Shown piece after piece: positions 16,941-23,902 of a DNA stretch of 23,902 bases. The position numbers were made by a program, and so were the translations under genes. This DNA is from Betaproteobacteria bacterium (GTDB taxonomy: Bacteria; Pseudomonadota; Gammaproteobacteria; Burkholderiales; SG8-39): positions 1-23,902 of the forward strand of contig SCUH01000212.1 in assembly GCA_004298295.1 (NCBI GenBank), written 5' to 3'. How positions within the stretch are numbered: the stretch's first letter is position 1; each line of letters begins with the position of its first letter. The notes under the pieces were generated by a model. It worked only from the letters and a program-made list of their open reading frames with translations. It searched no databases and was not told the DNA's origin.

Positions 16941-18343
16941 GCCAGCCGGCCGGCCGATTCCGCATCGGCGTTCGACTCCTCGCCTCGCTGCTGTTCGGCG
17001 CGCTGCTGGGCGCTGCCGGAGCGCTCGCGGCACAGCCGGTGGGCGACGTCCTCTACGTCCACGGCATCGCCAGCGCGCAGCGCACGGGCGAAGACCCGCG
17101 CTTCATCCAGAAAGGCGACGCCATCAACGCGGGCGACGTCATCAACACGGGCGGCCGCGGATTCGCCGTGATCCAGCTGAAGGACGGCTCGCGCATGACG
17201 CTGCGCTCGGACACGACCTTCGCGGTGGATCAGTACCGCGAAGGCGGCAGGGACGAGTCACTCCTGCTGCGGCTGGTGAAGGGCGGCATGCGCACGGTTA
17301 CCGGCCTGATCGCGAAGCGCAACACACAGGCCATGCGCGTCAGCACGGGTACTGCGACCATCGGCATCCGCGGCACCTCGTTCGATGCCCGCATCTGCGG
17401 GCTGGAATGCGCGCAGGAAGCGCGCGCTGGGCAGAAGCCGCCTGCCGCTGCGCCGGCGGATGCGATCGTGGCCCGTGTCGCGCTGGTTTCCGGCGCCGCC
17501 AATGTGCTGGGCGCCGATGGCCAGGCGCGCGCGGTTTCCAAGGGCACGCCGCTTTACAGCGGCGAGACGGTACGCACGCACAAGGAAAGCTGGGCGGTGC
17601 TCGCGTTCCGCGACCGGTCCGTGATCACGGTGATCGCCGAATCGGAGTTCAAGCTGGAGGACGTGCGCATCGCGGTCGTGCCGGCGCCGGCGGACAATTT
17701 CGTGGTGCGCATCCTGAAGGGCGGCGCACGCTCCCTCACCGGCCTCATCGCCAAGCGCCAGCCCGGATCGGTGCGCTACCTCATCGGCACCGCGACCATC
17801 GGCATCCGCGGCACCGGCGTCGACGGCCGCTTCGCCCTGGATTGCGTCGCCGGATCGTGCAATGAAGCGGCGTACGCCTACACCTGGGACGGCTCGGTGG
17901 CCCTCGAGGCGGGCGGGCGCTCGATCGTGATCGAGAAGGACCGCGCCGGCCTGCACAATCCGGCGCGCAATCGGCTCGACCTGCTCGATCGCGTGCCCGA
18001 GTTCTTCCTGGTCGAAACGGCGCCGCGTCCCGACACGGTGAAGATCGACTTCGACAATCTGTTCGGTGCCACGGCGCTGGAAGGGCAGCCCTCCGGGCTC
18101 TATGTCGTGATGCGCGACGGGCACACCGAACTGGGCGGACCGAGCGGCGCGATCGATCTCGGCCCGGGCGAGACCGGATATCTGGGCGAAGGCTGGCTCG
18201 TCCCGGTGCGCCTGGCGCGCACGCCGGAGTTCCTGCTGCTCGATCCGTTCCCGCTGCCCGACAAGTTCGACGAAACGCTGATCCGGCTGCTCGACGTGCT
18301 CAATCCGGGGGGAAGTCCCGGCGACACCATCTGCGAGATGTGA
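16931..18343 (+). CDS. Exported protein with two tandem FecR domains
   Basis: This is a 470-residue protein with a signal peptide (hydrophobic stretch to GALAA, cleavage near residue 34), so it acts beyond the inner membrane. Two FecR domains follow, at about residues 60-155 and 180-305. Each contains the same core: KGG.R..TGLIAKR, then GTATIGIRGT and a D.R segment, followed by a cysteine pair (ICGLEC and DCVAGSC). A further Cys lies third from the end. Classical FecR is an anti-sigma protein in iron-citrate signalling; here there is no N-terminal anti-sigma region and no sigma-factor gene nearby, so that role is unlikely. The ATG at 16931 overlaps the tpsA stop by ten bases and has an AGAAGGG ribosome site seven bases upstream. 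The next gene starts six bases after its stop. It is probably an accessory of the secreted protein. Confidence 0.9.
   Translation: MPLSQPAGRFRIGVRLLASLLFGALLGAAGALAAQPVGDVLYVHGIASAQRTGEDPRFIQKGDAINAGDVINTGGRGFAVIQLKDGSRMTLRSDTTFAVDQYREGGRDESLLLRLVKGGMRTVTGLIAKRNTQAMRVSTGTATIGIRGTSFDARICGLECAQEARAGQKPPAAAPADAIVARVALVSGAANVLGADGQARAVSKGTPLYSGETVRTHKESWAVLAFRDRSVITVIAESEFKLEDVRIAVVPAPADNFVVRILKGGARSLTGLIAKRQPGSVRYLIGTATIGIRGTGVDGRFALDCVAGSCNEAAYAYTWDGSVALEAGGRSIVIEKDRAGLHNPARNRLDLLDRVPEFFLVETAPRPDTVKIDFDNLFGATALEGQPSGLYVVMRDGHTELGGPSGAIDLGPGETGYLGEGWLVPVRLARTPEFLLLDPFPLPDKFDETLIRLLDVLNPGGSPGDTICEM
17354..17815 (+). repeat. Internal duplication in the FecR gene, ending in two exact 24-base copies
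   Basis: Positions 17354-17377 and 17792-17815 are identical over 24 bases and encode the core ATIGIRGT of each FecR domain. They lie exactly 438 bases (146 codons) apart, in frame. The preceding TGLIAKR segments are also alike, but diverged in DNA. Confidence 0.85.
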
Positions 18344-18349
18344 GGCGCA

Positions 18350-19972
18350 ATGAATCCGCTTCGTAACCACCGCTGGGCCGCGACCCTGCAACGCTGTCTC
18401 CTGGCGGCGGCAGCCGCCGCGCTGGCCTCCGGCCCGCTTGCCCAGGGAACCGATCCCGTGCTGCTGGAGGTCACGCGCTACGCGATCGAGGGCCCAAACC
18501 CGCTCACCGAGCAGGAAACGCAGGCGATCCTCGCCCCGCATCTGGGCACGCACCGCAGCCTGAACTCGATCGAAGCCGCGGCCGTTGCGCTCGAAGGCGC
18601 GCTGCGCGAGCGCGGCTATTCGTTCCATCGCGTCATCCTGCCGGCGCAGCGGCCTGCGGGCGGCGAGGTGAAGCTGCGCATCCTGCAGTTCCCCCTGGCG
18701 CAGGTCGCGGTGACCAACAACCACTACTTCACGAGCGACAACATCCTCGCCAGCCTGCCGTCGCTGCAGCCCGGCTCGCCGCCCGACGTGCGGGTGCTGG
18801 CGCGCGACTTGAGCCTCGCCAACGAGCATCCGGCGAAGCGCCTGACGATCCACATCAAGGAAAGCCAGAAGCCCGATCACCTCGATGCCGAGGTGCGCGT
18901 GCGCGACGCGCCGAGCGCGCTGACCTTCCTCGCGCTCACCGGCGGCAGCAACGACCGCGACAACAGCGTCAACCGCAACACGGGCTACACGCGCCTCACG
19001 CTCGGCTACCAGAACAGCAACCTGTTCGAGCGCGATCACGCGCTCACCGTGACCTACACCACCTCGCCCGACCACTTCGACAAGGTCAGCCAGCTGGGCG
19101 CGTTCTACTGGGCGCCGCTTTACGGCTACCACACGACACTCAACGCCTACTGGACGAAGTCGGACGTCGATACCGGTTCGGTCGGCGTCGGCACGCAGAG
19201 CTTCGACGTCAGCGGCCGCGGCGAGTTCTGGGGCCTCAGGGCCACGCATGCGCTGCCCAAGTGGGGCACCCTGACCCAGCAGGTGTCGCTCGGCTTCGAC
19301 AGCCGCTACTTCGAAAGCAACGTGGCGAGCGGCGGCCTGGTGCAGACCACCCCGGTGGGCAGCCGGCCGCTATCGCTGCGCTATCTGGCGCGCCACGAGC
19401 AGGCCGAAGGCGGCATCGGCGCGTACATCGAGTACGTGGCCAACATGGACGGCGGCAGCTCGAACGATGCGACCGCGTACGCGACGGCGCGCACCGGAGC
19501 GCCCCAGGGCTGGAACGCCTGGCGCTACGGTATCGATGCGCAGTACACGCTGGCCGGCGGTTGGAGTCTCGTCGGCCGCCTGCGTGGCCAGGAAACGAGT
19601 GACGCGCTCATTGCGGGCGAGCAGTTCGGGCTCGGCGGGGTCGGATCGGTGCGGGGCCTGCGCGACCGCGAGACCGCCGGCGACAAGGGCTACACCGTCA
19701 ACCTGGAGGCGCACGCCCCGCAGACGGCCTGGGGGTTGACGCCCTATCTGTTCTACGATGCCGGGCGGCGCACCTACGTCAGGTCGGTGCCGGGCCTGAC
19801 CGATTCGGAAAGTGCCTCCAGCATCGGCATCGGCGCGCGCTGGAACTGGCAGAAGAAGCTCGAGGTCAACGCGTCGCTCGCCACGGTCGTGGACGGCATC
19901 TCGCTCGGCGCGACGCCGGCTTCCGATTCGGGCCACACCAAGCTGAACTTCTCGCTCTTCTATCGCTTCTGA
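18350..19972 (+). CDS. Two-partner secretion outer-membrane transporter (TpsB, ShlB/FhaC/HecB family)
   Basis: This is a 540-residue Omp85-superfamily pore that recognises the TPS domain of its partner in the periplasm and passes it through the outer membrane. A signal peptide ends near PLAQ (about residue 32). Two POTRA domains follow, at about 34-108 (with RYAIEGPNPLTEQE) and 108-182 (with VAVTNNHYFTSDNI). The 16-strand barrel covers the rest, with alternating strands such as TRLTLGYQNSNLF and HALTVTYTTSP. The loop-6 motif is GVGSVRGL (V434-L437), close to the family VRGY/F. The C-terminus ends in FSLFYRF, the usual terminal aromatic for outer-membrane barrels. The 540-residue length is typical. 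ATG start six bases after the FecR stop, with TGAGG four bases upstream. It is the last gene of the tpsA-fecR-tpsB operon; the transporter normally precedes or follows tpsA directly. Confidence 0.94.
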   Translation: MNPLRNHRWAATLQRCLLAAAAAALASGPLAQGTDPVLLEVTRYAIEGPNPLTEQETQAILAPHLGTHRSLNSIEAAAVALEGALRERGYSFHRVILPAQRPAGGEVKLRILQFPLAQVAVTNNHYFTSDNILASLPSLQPGSPPDVRVLARDLSLANEHPAKRLTIHIKESQKPDHLDAEVRVRDAPSALTFLALTGGSNDRDNSVNRNTGYTRLTLGYQNSNLFERDHALTVTYTTSPDHFDKVSQLGAFYWAPLYGYHTTLNAYWTKSDVDTGSVGVGTQSFDVSGRGEFWGLRATHALPKWGTLTQQVSLGFDSRYFESNVASGGLVQTTPVGSRPLSLRYLARHEQAEGGIGAYIEYVANMDGGSSNDATAYATARTGAPQGWNAWRYGIDAQYTLAGGWSLVGRLRGQETSDALIAGEQFGLGGVGSVRGLRDRETAGDKGYTVNLEAHAPQTAWGLTPYLFYDAGRRTYVRSVPGLTDSESASSIGIGARWNWQKKLEVNASLATVVDGISLGATPASDSGHTKLNFSLFYRF

Positions 19973-19987
19973 GCGCGGCCGCGGCTC
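19971..19987. terminator. GC-rich inverted repeat between convergent genes, possible terminator
   Basis: GAGC (19971-19974) pairs with GCTC (19984-19987) around the self-complementary core CGCGGCCGCG. It sits exactly where tpsB and the convergent monooxygenase end. There is no T-tract on either strand, so it would be at best a weak or Rho-assisted stop site. Confidence 0.25.
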
Positions 19988-21203
19988 ACGCCGGCGGCGG
20001 CGCAGTCGGCACGCGAATGCCGTCGTAGAGCCAGGCGACGCCTTCGAAGGAAGGTCTGGCGTTCGGGTCGGCGCCCGGCTTCGGCGCCAGGAACCAGTTG
20101 CGCACTTCGCGCACCACGCCTGCGGCGTGGTAAATGTCGCCGTAATAGCGCGCAGTCACCTGCACTCGCGCGGTGCGCAGATAGCGCGCATCCTGGTACC
20201 AGCGAAACGCCCGCGCGAAATCCCAGTCGGCCAGCTCGGCATACGCCGCCAGTACCACCGCGTCCTCGAGCGCCATGTTGGCGCCCTGCGCCAGATACTG
20301 CAGCATGGGATGCGCGGCGTCGCCCAGCAGCGTGACGCGCCCGCGCGCCCATTCGCGCACCGGCTCGCGGTCGCACAGCACCCACATCTTCCAGACGTTG
20401 ATCTTCTCCAGCAGCCGGCGCACCTCGGGCCGCTCGTTGGCGAACTTGGCGTGCAGTTCCGCGGGATCGCCGTAGACGTCCCAGCCCTCCTCGTAGCGGT
20501 CGCTGTGGAACACTGCAACCAGGTTGTACAGCTCGCCGCGGCGCAACGGGTAGTGCACGAGATGCGTTTTCGGGCCGGCCCAGAGCACCACGTTGTTCTG
20601 CCACAGGTCGGCGGGCACTTCGGCACGCGGCAGCACCGCGCGATAGGCGATATGCCCGGAGACGCGCGGCTTGCCGTCGGCCAGCAGCTGCGCCCGTACC
20701 TTCGACCACAGGCCGTCGGCCCCGATCAGGGCGCAGCCTTCGACGCGTTCGCCGCCCTCCAGCTGGACCACGACCCGATCGTCGCGATCCTCGTAGCTCA
20801 GGCACCGCGTGAGCGCGCTCAGCTCGATCAGGTCGTGCGCGCGGCAGGCCTCGAGCAGCACCTGGTAGAGATCGCCGCGGTGGATGACGCCGTAGAGATA
20901 GCCTGCGAAACGCTCGCGGAAGGCGTCGCCGCCGACGGGCACGCGGATCACGTCCTCGCCGGTGAGCGCGTCCTTCATCACCAGATTGTCCGGATGCACC
21001 GCATAGCGCTCGATGGCATCCGTGAGGCCAAGCGCCTCGAACATGCGATACACGTTCGGCCCGAGCTGGATGCCGGCGCCGATCTCGCGAAATTCGGCGC
21101 CCTGCTCGAATACGCGCACCACGCGGCCTTTGCGCGCGAGGGCCAGGGCCACCGCCAATCCGCCGATGCCACCGCCTGCGACCAAAACCGGATCCGCCCT
21201 CAT
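19986..21203 (-). CDS. FAD-dependent monooxygenase, 3-hydroxybenzoate 6-hydroxylase type
   Basis: This is a 405-residue cytoplasmic class A flavoprotein hydroxylase. The three family fingerprints are present: GGGIGG near residue 10 (FAD, ADP part), GADGLWSKVR near 160 (the DG motif, contacting FAD and NAD(P)H), and LLGDAAHPMLQYLAQGANMALED near 285-307 (the GD motif). The overall sequence, including EIGAGIQLGPN near 43, GHIAYRAVLP, HLVHYPLRRGE and the end ARYYGDIYHAAGVVR with EGVAWLYDG, matches 3-hydroxybenzoate 6-monooxygenases such as NagX and MhbM as I remember them. These convert 3-hydroxybenzoate to gentisate with NADH and oxygen. No gentisate dioxygenase or other ring-cleavage gene is in the window, so the substrate remains inferred. 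The ATG at 21203 is preceded by a GGGGCGGG ribosome-like stretch. A -10-like TAGAAT lies at 21239-21234 without a clear -35. Confidence 0.85.
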   Translation of the reverse strand: MRADPVLVAGGGIGGLAVALALARKGRVVRVFEQGAEFREIGAGIQLGPNVYRMFEALGLTDAIERYAVHPDNLVMKDALTGEDVIRVPVGGDAFRERFAGYLYGVIHRGDLYQVLLEACRAHDLIELSALTRCLSYEDRDDRVVVQLEGGERVEGCALIGADGLWSKVRAQLLADGKPRVSGHIAYRAVLPRAEVPADLWQNNVVLWAGPKTHLVHYPLRRGELYNLVAVFHSDRYEEGWDVYGDPAELHAKFANERPEVRRLLEKINVWKMWVLCDREPVREWARGRVTLLGDAAHPMLQYLAQGANMALEDAVVLAAYAELADWDFARAFRWYQDARYLRTARVQVTARYYGDIYHAAGVVREVRNWFLAPKPGADPNARPSFEGVAWLYDGIRVPTAPPPA

Positions 21204-21301
21204 GCGCCCGCCCCTTGCACCATGCCGGCTGAGATTCTACGCAAGTCGAATCGCCGTCGCTGCGCCCCGATGAGCGTGCGCTTGCGCCCGGGATCGGCTT
21301 C

Positions 21302-21330
21302 TTGACTTGCCGCAGGGGCGGCTTTAGATT
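21302..21330 (+). promoter_or_regulatory. Sigma70-type promoter for the PA2779/PA2778 pair
   Basis: TTGACT (21302-21307) and TAGATT (21325-21330) are separated by exactly 17 bases, the optimal spacing. The first box matches consensus at five of six positions and the second at four of six. Transcription would start near 21337, giving a leader of about 70 bases before the ATG at 21406. This is the best promoter I can see in the window. Confidence 0.6.
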
Positions 21331-21391
21331 TCGGCAGGGCAGCGCGCCAGCCCGCATGCGCGGGAAGGACCCGGCCCACACCGTCAACCCT

Positions 21392-21397
21392 AGGAGG
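21392..21397 (+). promoter_or_regulatory. Consensus Shine-Dalgarno that selects the PA2779 start
   Basis: A perfect AGGAGG lies eight bases before the ATG at 21406 but only two bases before the ATG at 21400. Spacing favours 21406. Confidence 0.7.
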
Positions 21398-21405
21398 ACA
21401 TGCGC

Positions 21406-21753
21406 ATGACTTCCGCAATGACAAGAACGCTGTGCCGTTTGTTGATCGTGCTGATGGCGTGGATGCCGTTCCATGTGGCGCAGGCTGGCATCATCTCGAC
21501 CGACCAGGCGGTCCTGTCGGCGCAGGCCGATCGCGCGGCCGTGCTCAATCTGATCCAGCGCTCGGACGTGGCGCGCCAGCTGCAATCGTTCGGCGTGGAC
21601 GTCTCCACCGCGCAGGACCGCGTCGCCGCTCTGACCGATGCCGAAGTGCAATCGCTGGCCGGCAAGCTGCATGCGGTTCCCGCAGGCGGCGACGGCCTCG
21701 TGGTGCTGCTCCTCGTAGGCGTGATCCTCTGGCTCGTCTTCTGGAGGAAGTGA
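21406..21753 (+). CDS. PA2779-like small membrane protein
   Basis: This is a 115-residue protein recognised as resembling the uncharacterised PA2779 family. It has a hydrophobic N-terminal signal or anchor ending at HVAQA, then a short helical middle with the family-typical IISTDQ and ARQLQSFGVD plus TDAEVQSLAGKLH (about residues 30-90). A C-terminal membrane segment (LVVLLLVGVILWLVF) ends in WRK. The function is not known. ATG at 21406 is preferred for its ribosome-site spacing; ATG at 21400 (two codons longer) and 21418 are alternatives. The stop overlaps the start of the next gene in a GTGA arrangement, so the two are translationally coupled, matching the PA2779-PA2778 gene pairing known from Pseudomonas. 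It is driven by the promoter at 21302-21330. Confidence 0.82.
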   Translation: MTSAMTRTLCRLLIVLMAWMPFHVAQAGIISTDQAVLSAQADRAAVLNLIQRSDVARQLQSFGVDVSTAQDRVAALTDAEVQSLAGKLHAVPAGGDGLVVLLLVGVILWLVFWRK

Positions 21754-22730
21754 TCTCCCGCTTCGCGGTTTTCCGCCACGCCCGCCTTGCCGCGGGCGTT
21801 TTCATTTCCGCCCTCGCGCTCGGCGGCTGCGCCGGCCTGCTGTTCCCGCAAAGTGCGGCGCTGCGCGACGCGCCGCCCGCCGGACTCGCCGAGCGGGTCG
21901 AACTCCGGCAAGCGCCGTTTTTTCCTCAGGACGAATACCAGTGCGGGCCGGCGGCGCTCGCCACCGTGCTGACGCACTCCGGCGCGGCGGTGACCCCCGA
22001 GGCGCTCGTCAACCAGGTCTACGTCCCCGAGCGCAAGGGCAGCCTGCAGGTCGAGATGCTGGCCGCCGCACGCCGCCATGGCCTGGTGTCGTACCAGCTC
22101 GCGCCACAGCTCGACGCGGTGCTGCGCGAAATCGCCGCGGGTCATCCGGTCATCGTGCTGCAGGACCTGGGACTGGGACCGTTCGAGCGCTGGCACTATG
22201 CGGTCGCGATCGGCTACGACCTGCCGGCCGGGGAACTCGTCCTGCGCTCCGGTGAAACGCGGCGGCAGGTGCTGCCGTTCGGCGTGCACGAGTACGTCTG
22301 GAAAAAGAGCGGCTACTGGGCCATGGTCGCACTGCCGCCGCAGCGGATGGCAGCCACCGCGGATGAGACGCGCTGGCTCGTCTCAATCGCCGCGCTCGAG
22401 CGCGCCGGCAGCGCGCGCAGCGCCGGCACCGCCTATGGCGCGTTTCTCGCGCGCTGGCCCGACAACGTCCCTGCGGCGATCGGATTGGCGAACACGCATT
22501 ACACGTTGGGAGAGCTGCCGCAGGCGGAATCGGTACTGCGCGCGGTTCTGGCGCGCACGCCCGACTCGGTGGTCGCGCTGAACAATCTCGCACAGACGCT
22601 CTCCGACCAGGGCCGCAACGCCGAAGCGCTGGCCGTGGTGGAGCGCGCCGCCGCCGCACCGGGACCCTACGCGGCCGCGGTGCGCGAAACGCGCGCCCTG
22701 ATCCTCAGCCGGATGGCGGCAAAGCCGTAA
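21750..22730 (+). CDS. PA2778-like C39-type cysteine peptidase lipoprotein with TPR repeats
   Basis: This is a 326-residue envelope protein. A lipoprotein signal ends at LGGC with Cys27 as the lipidation site. A C39-type papain-like domain covers about residues 45-195: the nucleophile is Cys65 in YQCGPAALATVL and the general base is His149 in RWHYAVAIGYD. C39 enzymes cleave leader peptides at Gly-Gly sites in peptide export, but this single-domain form has no ABC transporter and its substrate is unknown. A TPR-like helical region follows (about 220-320, with AAIGLANTHYTLGELPQAESVL and ALNNLAQTLSDQGRNAEALAVV). GTG at 21750 is the only start that keeps the signal peptide; its GGAGG is just two bases away, so expression probably relies on coupling to the upstream gene. 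The 3' end overlaps the convergent flavoenzyme by 26 bases. Confidence 0.85.
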   Translation: MISRFAVFRHARLAAGVFISALALGGCAGLLFPQSAALRDAPPAGLAERVELRQAPFFPQDEYQCGPAALATVLTHSGAAVTPEALVNQVYVPERKGSLQVEMLAAARRHGLVSYQLAPQLDAVLREIAAGHPVIVLQDLGLGPFERWHYAVAIGYDLPAGELVLRSGETRRQVLPFGVHEYVWKKSGYWAMVALPPQRMAATADETRWLVSIAALERAGSARSAGTAYGAFLARWPDNVPAAIGLANTHYTLGELPQAESVLRAVLARTPDSVVALNNLAQTLSDQGRNAEALAVVERAAAAPGPYAAAVRETRALILSRMAAKP

Positions 22731-23877
22731 TCAGGTCGGGGGTCAGCTCCGCCAGCGAGCGCGCGCCGCACAGGCGCATCGTGCGCTCGAATTCGTCGCT
22801 CAGAATGGCGAGCGCGCGCTCGGCACCCGCCTCGCCCGCCACGGCCGCGCCGTACAGCGTGGCGCGACCGATCATCGCCGCCTGCGCCCCGAGCAGCCTC
22901 GCCTTGACCAGATCGGCGCCGCGCCGCACGCCGCCGTCGATCAGCACGGGCACGCGTCCGCCGACGGCCTGCACCACTTCGGGCAATACCTCCAGCGAGG
23001 CGCGGGCGCCGTCGAGCTGCCGCCCGCCGTGATTCGAAACCACGATCGCGTCGGCGCCGGCCGCCACCGCCCGCCCGGCATCGTCGCCGCGCTGCACGCC
23101 TTTGACCACCAGCTTTTTCGGCCAGCGTTCGCGCAGCCGCGCGAGCTTGGTGCAATCGAAGCCGCTGTCGGTTTCGTTGGCGACGAAGGCCACGATGCCG
23201 CCGGGGCGCCCGCGCGCGTCGACCAGGTCGAGCAGGTTGGCGAATTGCGGCAAGCCCCGGATCAGCATCTGCGCCAGCCAGCGCGGATGCGACAGCAGGT
23301 CGGTGACATTGCGGCGATTGGGGCGCAACGGGACGGCAAGCCCGTTGCGCGGATCGCGTTCGCGCTTGCCGCCGGCGGCGAGATCGACCGTCACCACCAG
23401 CGCCTCGTAACCCGCGGCCAGCGCGCGTGCGACGAGTCTCTCGAGGATCTCCGGATGACGCAGCACGTAGAGCTGGAACCAGAGACGCCCGCCCAGCCGG
23501 TCGCCGACTTCGCGCGCTACCTCTTCGATCGAGCTGCTCGCGGGTGTCGCCAGCGTGTAGGCAATGCCGCGCTTGGCCGCCGCGCGCGCGATTTCCAGCT
23601 CCGCCTTGGGCCAGGCCACCCCGGACATGCCGGTCGGCGAAATGGCGAGCGGCAGCGGCGCCGGCGCGCCGAGCACTTCCGCCTGCGTGTCGAGCTGCGA
23701 GACGTCCACCAGCACGCGCGGTCGCAGTTTCAGGCGCTCGAATGCCGCGCGATTGGCGCGCAGCGTCAGTTCGTCCTCCGCCCCGCCGTCGATGAAATCG
23801 AACATCGCGCGGGGCAGCCGGCGTTGCGCCAGGCGGCGCAGGTCCTCGATCGAATGCGCCTGCGAGAGGTCCGCCAT
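22705..23877 (-). CDS. FMN-dependent alpha-hydroxy-acid dehydrogenase/oxidase (LldD/MdlB family)
   Basis: This is a 390-residue TIM-barrel flavoenzyme that oxidises an L-2-hydroxy acid (lactate, mandelate, glycolate or similar) to the keto acid. Typical landmarks are AISPTGMSGVAWPKAE, FQLYV with Tyr137, VTVDLAAGGKRERDPRNG, Lys259 in VVKGVQ, the catalytic base His283 and Arg286 in SNHGGRQLDG, and the phosphate-binding DGGVRRGADLVKA and GAQAAMIGR. The KRERD motif points to the mandelate/lactate dehydrogenase side rather than plant-type glycolate oxidase. Phe28 in MFDFIDGGAED sits where glycolate oxidase has Tyr24, a substrate-carboxylate contact. The electron acceptor is unknown. The ATG at 23877 lies 25 bases from the window edge. 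The stop region overlaps the convergent PA2778-like gene by 26 bases. Confidence 0.9.
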   Translation of the reverse strand: MADLSQAHSIEDLRRLAQRRLPRAMFDFIDGGAEDELTLRANRAAFERLKLRPRVLVDVSQLDTQAEVLGAPAPLPLAISPTGMSGVAWPKAELEIARAAAKRGIAYTLATPASSSIEEVAREVGDRLGGRLWFQLYVLRHPEILERLVARALAAGYEALVVTVDLAAGGKRERDPRNGLAVPLRPNRRNVTDLLSHPRWLAQMLIRGLPQFANLLDLVDARGRPGGIVAFVANETDSGFDCTKLARLRERWPKKLVVKGVQRGDDAGRAVAAGADAIVVSNHGGRQLDGARASLEVLPEVVQAVGGRVPVLIDGGVRRGADLVKARLLGAQAAMIGRATLYGAAVAGEAGAERALAILSDEFERTMRLCGARSLAELTPDLITALPPSG

Positions 23878-23902
23878 CAGCGGCGAGTATAAGCGAGAGC
23901 GA
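23878..23902 (-). promoter_or_regulatory. Partial upstream region of the hydroxy-acid dehydrogenase
   Basis: On the minus strand TATACT (23891-23886) matches a -10 box at five of six positions. The -35 would lie beyond the window, and transcription would start almost at the ATG, so this is only a candidate. Confidence 0.2.

Noticed and set aside
16931..18343. FecR protein as an anti-sigma regulator of a FecI-type system
   Set aside because: It starts with a cleavable signal peptide, lacks the cytoplasmic anti-sigma segment and transmembrane layout, and there is no sigma-factor or TonB-receptor gene in the window.

Overview
The window is GC-rich chromosomal DNA. Many genes use GTG starts, and neighbouring genes are tightly packed, often overlapping by 4 to 26 bases. 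The gene families present (LemA with a large M48 protease, a PA2779/PA2778 pair, a two-partner secretion locus, a 3-hydroxybenzoate 6-hydroxylase-like monooxygenase and an MDH/LLDH-type flavoenzyme) suggest a betaproteobacterium of the Burkholderiales/Rhodocyclales/Nitrosomonadales sort. That placement is inference: no rRNA or other marker gene is present. I saw no tRNA, CRISPR array, insertion sequence or phage gene.

Layout. Positions 150-1166 (+) encode a luciferase-like flavin oxidoreductase. Its end overlaps a convergent four-gene minus-strand operon (5291 down to 1160): LemA, a large membrane M48 zinc protease with a C-terminal extension, a TauE/SafE permease and a small exported ankyrin-repeat protein. 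The operon starts back-to-back with a plus-strand pair at 5351-7313: a secreted or lipoprotein M48 protease, and a FAD enzyme closely resembling D-arginine dehydrogenase but altered at two substrate-pocket residues.

The centre (7506-19972, +) is a three-gene two-partner secretion operon: a 3,144-residue TpsA exoprotein, an exported protein with two FecR domains, and the TpsB outer-membrane transporter. TpsB should export TpsA through the outer membrane. The FecR protein has a signal peptide and no visible anti-sigma module, so it looks like a periplasmic or surface partner rather than a signalling protein. TpsA has seven closely spaced cysteine pairs and about 33 degenerate repeats near its C-terminus. 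This is the most distinctive part of the window.

Right flank. On the minus strand is a 3-hydroxybenzoate 6-hydroxylase-like monooxygenase (21203-19986). Diverging from it is a well-formed sigma70-type promoter driving a PA2779-like small membrane protein and a translationally coupled PA2778-like C39/TPR lipoprotein (21406-22730). The lipoprotein gene's end overlaps a convergent FMN-dependent alpha-hydroxy-acid dehydrogenase (23877-22705). The long open frames on opposite strands are shadows produced by high GC content.
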